Shown: in pieces, positions 51,379-61,000 of the stretch
How positions within the stretch are numbered: the stretch's first letter is position 1
Layout of the letters: each line of letters begins with the position of its first letter
Assembly: GCF_000332135.1 (NCBI RefSeq)
Contig: NZ_KB235895.1
Coordinates: 31,287 to 95,286 of the forward strand
Length of the DNA stretch: 64,000 bases
From: Anabaena sp. PCC 7108
GTDB taxonomy: Bacteria; Cyanobacteriota; Cyanobacteriia; Cyanobacteriales; Nostocaceae
Direction: 5' to 3'
The notes under the pieces: model-generated
The model's input: only the letters and a program-made list of their open reading frames with translations
Told to the model about the DNA's origin: nothing
The model's database searches: none
Program-made: the position numbers and the translations under genes

Positions 51379-54300
51379 TCATAAACTCCCTAAAACCTCC
51401 AATTTATCCCGCCAATTTTCATCATAGCGCAGGGTTAATATCTGATATCCAGCATTGTATCTCAGATTATCTCTCTCAATTTGGTCTTGCTTTTTCTGTT
51501 CAGGACTATCATGAACTGAACCATCACAAAAGAGAGCGATCACCTCCTGATGATAAATAAAATCTGGTTGACAATTCGCTTCAGTAATTAATTCCTGGGC
51601 TGTATCAGGTAGTTTATAACCCCGTTGGTAAATCTCTTTTAAAACTTCTCGTTCAAAATCAGAGTTTGCATCTGTTTGTGTGAATAGTTCCTGATATTTT
51701 TCATCTCGGAATACACCTAATATCTCTACTGTACTTGCTTGCAGATCATCGAGTAAAGGTTTAATCAGATGACGATTAATCAAAGGATGGTCAAATTGAT
51801 TTCTGTAGGAAAGTAAGCATTCATAGCAAGCTTGGACACAGCTATCTTTAGGCGTTTTAAAATGACAGATATCTAATGCAGCATTGGCGATTTTTTGAAA
51901 AGCATTTGGTTGTTGGAGTAATTGAGATAAAACTCCTGCACCACCTTCTGATGCTTCCCAAAATAAAAGATATTTTCCTTCTCCTAATCGTTCTGAATCT
52001 AGTTCATCTGGTTCTAATTTATAAACTGCTTGAATTGCTGTTTCTAGGATGTATTGGAGTGTGGCAATAAAGGCTTCTTTATTGTCTTGGGGAACACTCA
52101 AGGGTTCAATGACGAGAATATTACAAGTGTCATCTACCATTAAATTAACTTCAGTATGTAAAGTTTCTGGAGGTAAGTTTGTTGGTGATAAATTTGTTTT
52201 TAAATCTCCCCAAAGTCCTGTTTTGATATCTAATTTAAAACCTCTTTCTTCGGTGTTTTTCTTCAGTCCCCGATTAATCCGCCATAAGGTGGCTGTACTA
52301 CCATAGGTTAATTTGAATAGTGGTGTATGATCTGCTGCTAAAACTGTAGCAGATTCTTGTTTTTGGGCGGCATAGCGGAAATGGGTGGTGATGTTATAAC
52401 CGTATTTAAGTCTTTCTTCTTCGTCGCAGGTGATCCTTTCTCTTCTGCGGGTGAGGGCGGTATCCATTGCGAGAACACGACTTAGTTCAGAAAGATTTTG
52501 ATAGGCATCTGGTTTGAACTGTGTACCGCAGTTTTCACAAGTATCACGACTCAAATTATCTGTATGGAAATAACCGCAGTTAAAACAACATTTTACTCGT
52601 TGGTACTGGCTATCAATTCCGCCGACAGGAATTTTGGTTTTTGATACCATGAATTTACTACCTTCATAGTAAATAATATTACTGGGTGCAAATTCCCGTA
52701 AAGCGACAACACGAGGACGGGAGATAAATTCACCACCATCATTAGTTGGAATATATGCCCTCACAGGTAAGCGGGGGAAGTTAAACCCTGGTAAAAATCC
52801 TTCAGCAGCAAAGTAGCGGTAGGGATAAAATTCAAATTCGCTATTACTCTTACCTTGGTTGAGTCCGACTAATAAGCTTCTTTGTCTTAATGCTTCTCGT
52901 TCCTGGGCTTTGGCAATGTCATTTTCTTCTTGGCTGACATAGCCTCTAGCATGACGGTCTATGATGTTGCGGGCTTTGTCTAATTGGATCACTGCTTCAC
53001 GGTATAGTTCCCGCCAGCGATCGCATTTTCTATTTAATGTATTCAGTGCATTCTCTATGGTAAATTGTAGCCAATTCACAGAATACCAAGAGGCTTTTTG
53101 TAAATCAGTTTGGCAGAAAGTATCTGCAAGTATTGATTGAGTGGCTTGCAGACATTCAGCTAATTTCCCAGGACTCAGTATTAATTGTTGACGAATGCTG
53201 TCCTTGAGGGGATAACCATCAACATCCAAATCGAGAATTTTGTTCATGGAGTCATCTAAGTAAACTCCCGTATGTGCCAGCCAGATAGAATATACGTGAG
53301 ACTGCACTAAATCTTGGTTGGCTAATTCTAATTTGGGTGGTGCAACAGCCCCAGCTACCATCTGTTCTTGACGTTTAAAGAAATATTGATCATGTCCACT
53401 ACCAATGGCCGCGTAGGTAATAACTAATGCTTCCTGTCCACTGCGTCCAGCCCGGCCACTGCGTTGGGCATAGTTAGCTGGACTGGGGGGAACGTTCCGC
53501 AAATGGACAACGCTGAGGTCAGAAATATCAATTCCTAATTCCATTGTCGGGGAACAGAATAAGCTGGCTAATTCTCCCTTTCTAAACCTTTCTTCCCGTT
53601 CCTGACGGGCTTGGGTGCGGACTTGTCCTGTATGTTCTCGCCCTTCCATTGTTTGAATTTTTTGGGCATTGCTTTGATAAAATTCTTGAAAGAAGCTGTT
53701 AACAGGTCTTTTTGCATCTTCCTGACCCTGTAACCGCTTAGATGCCAGGGGGTCTGAGGGGATTTCGCTTAATTTGGTAGCTTTCCAAACTAGGGAATCA
53801 ATTCTGAGTTGAATTCCGGGGTTATCCTGACATAGATAACCCGCATCTGACAAGGCATTAATTAAGGTAACAATTAAATTACTGTACTCTGCTTCTGTTA
53901 ACAGTTCACTTCTGAGTGACCAAGCTTTGGGAGAACGTAAAAATCTACCAATTTTACTTCTGCTGGTGAGTTTTACTTTCGCTTTTTTATTGGTATTACT
54001 GTCTGTGATTGCCCATTCTGCAAAATGCAACTGTTCATTTTCATCAAATACCCAAGGTTCTTTAATAGCTTGAAAAACATCTCTGAGGAGGGAGTCTTTT
54101 TGTTCAAATTGGATTAATTTGGCATCAACGGCTAATTCTCGCCGCAAATGATTTAATAACGCTTGGGTAGCAATAAACCGTTCCTGGGGGGTAGCTTGTA
54201 ATAAGACTGGGTGACGGTGTTTTTGCCACAGGGCAGTTTCCGCGCAGATATCCTGTAAACCATCATATTCGATGATCAGCAGTCCGCACTGTTCTAAATT

Positions 54301-56850
54301 AGGTTGGACAATGCGCCAACCCCGGCGCAAGTCTTCATAAAGACGATATTCTATGAGTTTGCGAAATGCCTCTTCATTGCGCTGTTTTCCTCTACCAAAC
54401 TCTGCCACTTCTTTGGCGTAAGCTGCTTGTTTTAGTCCCATTTGTTTGATAACTTCGCTGACTAACTCGCTGTGGGTGAGTTGTCCTTTGGTTTGTAATG
54501 CACCTAATAAAGCAGCACGTAAAAAACTGGTTTGCACAAAATCGTTAAAATGTCCCGCTTGTAATGAGGCATCTTGGCGGTTATCGGTGAAACTGAGAAT
54601 TTTGGCGGCTTGGGCTTTTTCGCCTGTGAAAACTTGTTTGAGGCGGCTGACAGTGGATAAACACAGCAGGGTTGTAGCGGTACTGCGTCCTTCACTGCTG
54701 AGGCGGGAGAGTTTGGTAAATTCGTTTTTGTTACCGTCGTGGACAACTCCACAGTTGAGACAAACACGAAATGGTCTAGGGATAAACCAACAGGTTGTTC
54801 CCTGTAAAACTGAGGTTGTAATTTTCCCGTTGGGGAGAATTTGTAATTTTTGGGGAATGAATTTAGCATAATCTTTTTTAGCAACTCTTCCTTTATTTTT
54901 AGTTTCGGTAAACCAAGAATCAGGAAGTCTTTCTTCATCTTTATAAGAGTCCCAAAGTTCTGGTTCATCTAAGGTTAAATAACCTGCTTGAATATCAGCA
55001 TATTCGGGACTCATATCTAATGCTGTGGGCAGTTGTGGAAGGACTATTTGTTTGTCGTTGTTGTAATTAACAACATAATAATCATGTCCGCATTCTCGAC
55101 AAAAGACGAGGGGATAAAGTAAACGGTTGTCTGTGGTGGTATATTGTCCTTCTAAGGTGAGAAACCGTTTTTCTGGAGTTTCGATAGTGGCGTAAACACT
55201 ACCACCTTGGGAGATAAATTGATGAAGTCGAAATGCTAATCCTTTGGTTGTGCTTCCCCATAAAAACATTTGTTTGAGGACATTTAAACATAGTTGGTAA
55301 ATACGATTTTCTACAAGTTCGTAGTTGCGATTTATCGCATCTTCTGATATTGCACTTTCTGAATTATTAATTTGATTTATCGCATTTTCTGATATCGCAT
55401 TTTCAGAATTTTGTGCTAAAGCACAACTACGAACGTAAATTTCAGCTAATTTTTCTGCACCTGCTTCTAGGGTGATGGGTGTACGTCGGACAAGATGACC
55501 TTGTTTATCTTCTAAACCAAAGGTCATTTCTATCCAGTAACTCAGGGGATGGTTTTGGAAGTTTTCTAATGTTTGTTCTGTCTCTGGTGGTAAACCTTGT
55601 TCAATGCTTTCTCGCAGGTCTTTTATCGTCGGTTCAGTCAGTTTTATAGAACGTTCTAAGGTTTCGTCTATGACGTTATGGGGTTTAATTTCGACACCAA
55701 ATAATTTACTCGCAACATCTGCTACTACTTGACGGCGTTCTGTGCGTGTTCCTTCTGTGGACATGGTAGCACTTGTCCCAATACATAATAATTTTTGTCC
55801 ACAACGTTGGCGAAGTTTTCTAATTAAAATGGCTACGTCTGCACCTTGTCTACCGCGATAGGTATGGAGTTCATCTAATACTAAAAATTTTAATTCTGGA
55901 GAAGCAACAAGTTTTTCTTCATGGGTGCGGGAAAGCATTAATTCCAGCATCACATAGTTAGTTAATAATATGTGGGGTGGGTTATTTTGAATTTCGGTTT
56001 TTGTGGTTAAACTTTCTTGTCCGGTGTATTTAGCAACACGAATATGGGTGTTAGGAATGTTATTGAGAAATTTCTTGATTTCTTCTTCTTGGGAGTTAAT
56101 CAGGGCGTTCATGGGATATACTAATATTGCCCTGACTCCTTGAATTTCTGGATGACGGAGTAAGTCGTTAAAAATGGGGACTACATAAGTCATACTTTTC
56201 CCAGAACCTGTACCTGTTGTTAATACATAAGGTTCTTGTTTTTCGGCGGTTTCAAATGCTTGTTGTTGGTGATAGTGGAAGTGAAAGGGTTTACCGTTTT
56301 TAGAAAAGTATTGAGTACATTCAGGATGTAAAATACCGCTATTTACTAATTCGGTAACTGTAGCACCAGGGCGATATTTGGGGTTAAGTTGGACGAGGGG
56401 ATTTGTCCACAGTTGTCCTTTTTCAAGTTCTTGATTGACGAATTCTCTAACTTTAGTATCACGGATTTTTAAGAAGCTTTTTATATAGCGGCGATAGTCG
56501 CCGATAATTTCATTACGGAAGTTAAATATATCGAGAGAATCGGGAATTGGTGATTGGTAATTGGTAATTGTAGAAGGTTGCGGTGTGCGTCCTAAACGGT
56601 GATCTATATATGCTATTAATTGATTTGTAAAGGTTTCTGTACAGGTTTCTGGATTAAAGATTTCTGTTAGTTCTTGATAATCCCATGTTGGGGGAATATG
56701 GGTGAAAATTAGGTTTAGTTGTTCGGGGGTGAGTTCAGCAATGTTTGTACAATCAACTAATGCTAATTTTTGTCCCATGAGGGAACTAATTGATAATATC
56801 GCTGCTTCTGGTTGTGGGATGAGTTCTTGTAATTTGACTGGGATTTTCAT
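51379..56850 (-). CDS. Long DUF1998 DEAD/DEAH helicase with C-terminal Vsr-like nuclease domain (DISARM-like)
   Basis: 1823 residues. Walker A TTGTGSGKS (211-219), DEAH-type box LDELHTYRGRQGADV (326-), SAT motif CIGTSATM (357-), motifs V-VI near 1090-1135 (SPTMELGIDISDLSVVHL, QRSGRAGRSG). Cysteine pairs near 587 (CRECGHDY) and 697 (CLNCGV), a ribbon at 1417-1440 (CFNCGYFH, CENCGTQF), and the MZB/DUF1998 end (EGGAGVLSQLL near 1640; CVQACYECLLSYR near 1672). Residues 1740-1823 read CQPDFIYHQEVIALFCDGSV then HDSPEQKKQDQIERDN, the layout of Vsr-type PD-(D/E)XK nucleases. It could combine DrmA- and DrmB-like roles with a nuclease. Repeat-derived inserts occur near 95 and 480-515. Start ATG at 56850. 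Confidence 0.88.
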   Translation of the reverse strand: MKIPVKLQELIPQPEAAILSISSLMGQKLALVDCTNIAELTPEQLNLIFTHIPPTWDYQELTEIFNPETCTETFTNQLIAYIDHRLGRTPQPSTITNYQSPIPDSLDIFNFRNEIIGDYRRYIKSFLKIRDTKVREFVNQELEKGQLWTNPLVQLNPKYRPGATVTELVNSGILHPECTQYFSKNGKPFHFHYHQQQAFETAEKQEPYVLTTGTGSGKSMTYVVPIFNDLLRHPEIQGVRAILVYPMNALINSQEEEIKKFLNNIPNTHIRVAKYTGQESLTTKTEIQNNPPHILLTNYVMLELMLSRTHEEKLVASPELKFLVLDELHTYRGRQGADVAILIRKLRQRCGQKLLCIGTSATMSTEGTRTERRQVVADVASKLFGVEIKPHNVIDETLERSIKLTEPTIKDLRESIEQGLPPETEQTLENFQNHPLSYWIEMTFGLEDKQGHLVRRTPITLEAGAEKLAEIYVRSCALAQNSENAISENAINQINNSESAISEDAINRNYELVENRIYQLCLNVLKQMFLWGSTTKGLAFRLHQFISQGGSVYATIETPEKRFLTLEGQYTTTDNRLLYPLVFCRECGHDYYVVNYNNDKQIVLPQLPTALDMSPEYADIQAGYLTLDEPELWDSYKDEERLPDSWFTETKNKGRVAKKDYAKFIPQKLQILPNGKITTSVLQGTTCWFIPRPFRVCLNCGVVHDGNKNEFTKLSRLSSEGRSTATTLLCLSTVSRLKQVFTGEKAQAAKILSFTDNRQDASLQAGHFNDFVQTSFLRAALLGALQTKGQLTHSELVSEVIKQMGLKQAAYAKEVAEFGRGKQRNEEAFRKLIEYRLYEDLRRGWRIVQPNLEQCGLLIIEYDGLQDICAETALWQKHRHPVLLQATPQERFIATQALLNHLRRELAVDAKLIQFEQKDSLLRDVFQAIKEPWVFDENEQLHFAEWAITDSNTNKKAKVKLTSRSKIGRFLRSPKAWSLRSELLTEAEYSNLIVTLINALSDAGYLCQDNPGIQLRIDSLVWKATKLSEIPSDPLASKRLQGQEDAKRPVNSFFQEFYQSNAQKIQTMEGREHTGQVRTQARQEREERFRKGELASLFCSPTMELGIDISDLSVVHLRNVPPSPANYAQRSGRAGRSGQEALVITYAAIGSGHDQYFFKRQEQMVAGAVAPPKLELANQDLVQSHVYSIWLAHTGVYLDDSMNKILDLDVDGYPLKDSIRQQLILSPGKLAECLQATQSILADTFCQTDLQKASWYSVNWLQFTIENALNTLNRKCDRWRELYREAVIQLDKARNIIDRHARGYVSQEENDIAKAQEREALRQRSLLVGLNQGKSNSEFEFYPYRYFAAEGFLPGFNFPRLPVRAYIPTNDGGEFISRPRVVALREFAPSNIIYYEGSKFMVSKTKIPVGGIDSQYQRVKCCFNCGYFHTDNLSRDTCENCGTQFKPDAYQNLSELSRVLAMDTALTRRRERITCDEEERLKYGYNITTHFRYAAQKQESATVLAADHTPLFKLTYGSTATLWRINRGLKKNTEERGFKLDIKTGLWGDLKTNLSPTNLPPETLHTEVNLMVDDTCNILVIEPLSVPQDNKEAFIATLQYILETAIQAVYKLEPDELDSERLGEGKYLLFWEASEGGAGVLSQLLQQPNAFQKIANAALDICHFKTPKDSCVQACYECLLSYRNQFDHPLINRHLIKPLLDDLQASTVEILGVFRDEKYQELFTQTDANSDFEREVLKEIYQRGYKLPDTAQELITEANCQPDFIYHQEVIALFCDGSVHDSPEQKKQDQIERDNLRYNAGYQILTLRYDENWRDKLEVLGSL

Positions 56851-56858
56851 TGTATGAA

Positions 56859-57107
56859 TTAGGATTTCCAGGATTTAAGGATTTACAGGATGTTATTGAT
56901 AAATTATTGGTGAATATTTAAGATTATAAAATACCATTATTCTCATAGGCAACTAATAAAAGCAGATAATATAAAATTCTTTACATTTATTTTTTAAATT
57001 TCATCCCAAAATCTCTATTTTTTATAGACAATAAAACACTTACATCCTGTAAATCCTTAAATCCTGGAAATCCTGATATGGCTTGCGCCACGCTACGCTA
57101 TCAGACA
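56859..57107. repeat. Inverted pair of dispersed repeats beside the PIN gene
   Basis: AGGATTTCCAGGATTTAAGG then ATTTACAGGATG (56859-56892) and, inverted, CATCCTGTAAATCCTTAAAT then CCTGGAAATCCT (57043-57074). The second is followed by the palindromic GGCTTGCGCCACGCTACGC (57080-57098). The interval between has no gene. Confidence 0.8.
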
Positions 57108-57116
57108 ATTCTTTAT

Positions 57117-57569
57117 TTACTCATTTATATGCCAATTTTCTAAAGAAAAATCCCATGCTTGTTTAATTTTTTGAAAATCGCTATCACGAGAAACTACAAT
57201 TAAATTATTTTCTATAGCAGTAGCAGCAATCCATAAATCATTTTCACCAATACCCAAATCAGTAATTTTTGTTTTCTGGCGTTTATTTCTTTCCTTTGGT
57301 GCAAATTTATCCATAATTTTTGCTTTCAGTTTTGCATAAATATGGCTGACGCTATCATTTATATCATAAATAGAAATATCTGCTATAAAATCTTCTATAA
57401 TCTGCAAATTATCTGCTATTTTTTGAGAATTTTCAGCCATATATAGTAATTCTCCTACAGTTACTACCGAAATAGCTAAATTAGATTCTCCAGCACTTTT
57501 CGCATGATCTATAATGAGAGAATCACCAAAAATTAAAGCACTACAATGGTTAGTATCAAGTAAATACAT
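57117..57569 (-). CDS. vapC: PIN-domain toxin inserted in the defence cluster
   Basis: 150 residues. PIN acids: YLLDTNHCSALIFG, TVGELLYMAEN, LGIGENDLWIAATAIEN and VVSRDSDFQKI. This matches the VapC subgroup of cyanobacteria. The antitoxin lies 46 bp upstream in the same direction. The pair sits between the methyltransferase and the helicase, bracketed by direct copies of a dispersed repeat. Confidence 0.88.
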   Translation of the reverse strand: MYLLDTNHCSALIFGDSLIIDHAKSAGESNLAISVVTVGELLYMAENSQKIADNLQIIEDFIADISIYDINDSVSHIYAKLKAKIMDKFAPKERNKRQKTKITDLGIGENDLWIAATAIENNLIVVSRDSDFQKIKQAWDFSLENWHINE

Positions 57570-57615
57570 AAAACTCTATATTTAGATTATTTAATTAATT
57601 GAATTATTGATTTTA

Positions 57616-57840
57616 CTAAAATTCCGCTACTCCACGGGAATCATAAACTGCTTGTAAACAATCTTTAAGATCATCACCCTGCCATTTACCAGCATGGCGT
57701 AAAATTGATTTACCTGAACCTGGGCGTTGAGGAGGTTTTGCTTTTTTAGTTTTCATGTTTTTCACCATCATTAGCAATTCTGCTATTTGTTCTTCTGTCA
57801 TGGTTTCAATTTCTGCAACTAGTTCTTCTTTAAATGTCAT
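57616..57840 (-). CDS. Antitoxin partner of the PIN toxin at 57117
   Basis: 74 residues: an acidic helix (EELVAEIETMTEEQIAELLM), a basic linker, and GSGKSILRHAGKWQGDDLKD, a C-terminal segment seen in cyanobacterial DUF2281-like antitoxins. Start ATG at 57840. Confidence 0.75.
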   Translation of the reverse strand: MTFKEELVAEIETMTEEQIAELLMMVKNMKTKKAKPPQRPGSGKSILRHAGKWQGDDLKDCLQAVYDSRGVAEF

Positions 57841-57926
57841 TTTGGTTTCTCCTAGATATACAAAACTCTAATATTATATCATATACAATTGTCAATTACT
57901 AAACACTACACCACAAATATCAAAAT

Positions 57927-57993
57927 CACATCCTGTAAATCCTTTCATCCTGGATATCCTGTATCCCTAACGGGAGGCGTTAGCCATATCTGA
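57927..57993. repeat. Dispersed repeat right of the toxin-antitoxin pair
   Basis: CACATCCTGTAAATCCTTTC then ATCCTGGATATCCTG, followed by the palindrome TAACGGGAGGCGTTAGCC. Same orientation as the copy at 57043-57107, so the toxin-antitoxin cassette lies between direct repeats. Confidence 0.8.
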
Positions 57994-58007
57994 CAATTAA
58001 TTACAAA

Positions 58008-61000
58008 TTACATCCTATCCCAGGCTTCTAATACTAATCTTTGGGTTCTATATTCCCCAAATTGTTTGATTTCGTTGTTCTTTAATACTCTAAATGTTTC
58101 ACTGGGAAAATCTGCACCATAGACTTCAGCAGGATCTAAAATATATCGTAGTTCATCGCGGGTGAGTTGGTAAAGTTTGGCGTAATATGCGTCTAATTCC
58201 GCTCGAATTAAGGCGCGTTTGTTGGGATTCCAAATAAATGGTTCTCCGTTGTATCCCATGTCTTGCGCGAAGGGTTGCATATCCCAGGATGTGTACACTA
58301 ATTCCAGGACGCGGGGGGTGATATATTCGATGTCTTTTTCGTTGTATTTTTCTGGGGGAATAACGGGAAGTTGTTTGACTATGAAGAAGCTTAAATTATT
58401 ACCTCCCATTTTTTGACGAGTTACAAAATCAAAAACTAAACTATTTAAGCATCCATATAAACATGATATTAAATGTGAATTATTTATTGTTGGAAGCATT
58501 ATAAATACACTATCACCAAATGCGATTTTAGGGGCTAGGCTAAAAATGGCTGTACGTTCATTAGTAGTGTTACTAATACGTCTAAAACATAAAAGCCATT
58601 TTTTTTGCCAATTATCTAATTTATTTTCAACTTCAAAATGATTCACCCAATAGCGAGGTTGAACAACAAAAGTTGGATCTTGTAAGTTATCTATTGTAGA
58701 TAATTCTATCTCCCTAAAATCTGTTTGTTGACTTTTCCGCATTTCTTCTGTGTAAAAACTGTGCCGATGATTATATACATAAAACATTTTAGCCTCATAA
58801 AGTGGTACTAAATCTTTACCTGATTGATTTTTAAATAACCCGCTATCATTAGCCATGTGAAACATAGCCATAAATGAAATACCCCAAGGGTTAATTCCGG
58901 TTTTCTCATTTTCTAAAACAGGTACACGCTGATATATTTTCTTGGTTAATTCTGCATCTGCATTACTTCTAAAAATAGGACAAGTTCCAGTATTGGGATT
59001 AATCAAATTAATATCTTTTGAAGATAAAACAATGATTTTTTCTGTATCAGTTAATTCCTTAACTTGCTTCGACATAAAAGAAAAGTAAATAATATTATTC
59101 ACCTGCTTAGAAATATGCAGAATACAAAATCTAGTCTTTGTATGTAAAGCTGTAAATAAATGTCCTCGATTTTCAAAATCATACAAACTTGCTAAATTCT
59201 GCTTTTGAATTAAATCCCCAAAAAACTTTTTACAAGTATCATCAGTTGCGATACCTGTAGGAACAATTACCCCAACTCTTCCATTATTATTAATTAAATT
59301 CCTGGTGGTTTCCGCAAACACAGTATAAGTATTAATATCTCCCACAGCAGTTAAAGGAAATCTCCCCCCTTCCCGAATAAACTTACTCTGTGCTTCCGCA
59401 TCATGTTTAGCATCTTCAAAAGCTTGCGCTAAAGCTGGATTTTGCTTTGGTAACTCCTTAATCAACTTTTCCCGCGCTGCTTTATTTTGTGCGTTCGCAA
59501 TATCCAAATTACGAGAAGCGAAAAACTCCTTTTCTTGTAACTTAATTCTCTCCCAAGGAGGATTACCTAAAACACAACTAAAACCTCTATCTTCAAAAAC
59601 TTCAGGAAACTCTAAAGGCCAATGAAAGAAATACTTTTCCTTTGCTAAATCATTCGCAGCTTCAATTAACCCTTGTAATTCGTAATTAGTAACTCGTAAT
59701 GCTCCCTTCGGGAGAGCTTCGCTAACGTAATTAGAATCTGAATTAAGAACCTTTTGGACAGTTTCCCGTTTTAACCGATTTAAAGTTTCTGTTGTGGGTA
59801 ATAACTGTAAATTATGTTCAGTTAATGGTCTAAAAAATGCCGAAGTCCATAAATTACAAGCTACATATTTTAACCACCAATGATTATCTAAAAGATTATC
59901 TTGATATTTTCTCTCTTTTTCTTTAACTTCCTGGGGTGTATTTTCGGAAAAGTCCGCTAATTCTTGCCATAACTTTGCAAAGATGTAACTATCATCAGCA
60001 GCAGTTTCAAAAATAGATAATTGTCCTTGGGTTTCCCGTTCTTTTTTATTCCGCTTTTTAAAATCAGTGGCTAATTTCTTATCATCACCTGTCACCGCTT
60101 TAAAAGCATCATCAGGAATACCTGCATCTAAACAATCTAAATCCAAAACACCAACAAGAGAATTACCACATTTTATCCGATGATCTAAAAAGTTCAAAGG
60201 TTTACCAGTCGCAAAACCTTCAATCCATAAAGCCACCTTACACAAATCTACCGCTAAAGGGTTCAAATCTACGCCATAAATACAGTTTTGAATCACATCA
60301 CGCACCGCTTGACGTAAAGGTTCGGGTGCTGGTTGAGATTCCCCTGTTCTCACCTTCGCTAATTCCTTTCCTATGCGTCTTGCTGCTGCTAATAAAAAAT
60401 GTCCAGAACCACAAGCAGGATCTATAACTTTTAAACTTAATAACGCTTGTTCTTGGGCGGAAATGACCTCTCCCCCAGCCCCTCTCCTGGTAGGAGAGGG
60501 GGGTAAGAAATTCTCTCCATTTCCTTGTATTTCATACTCCCTATTCCCTTGTAGGGAAGGGGGTTGGGGGGTTAGGTTCTTCAATTTCTCCTCAATAACT
60601 GGTTCTAATGCTGTCTTAATTAACTGTTGGACAAGTTGGGGAGGTGTGTAATAAGAACCTGTGGTTTTTCTATCACTTCCAAATACTAATTTAAATTCAT
60701 ATATGCCTTGATTTTGTTTAATTTGGGGGTGAAAATCTAATAAACTTTCATAGACACTTCCCAATTCTTCTACATCCAAAGCCGCATAATTTACCCGGCG
60801 GATTTGTCCTTTATCCTCATACAAGGATAAACAACGAATGGCAGTTAATAAATCATAATTATCAATACCACAATCATCTAAATCTGTCAAGGTTTGCGAA
60901 CCAAATAAATCACCGTTTAAAGGCGATAATCCTAATATTCGTCCGCGCCAATTTTCATCAAATAACTTAAATGTCACCCGTAAACCTTGCCAAATATCTT

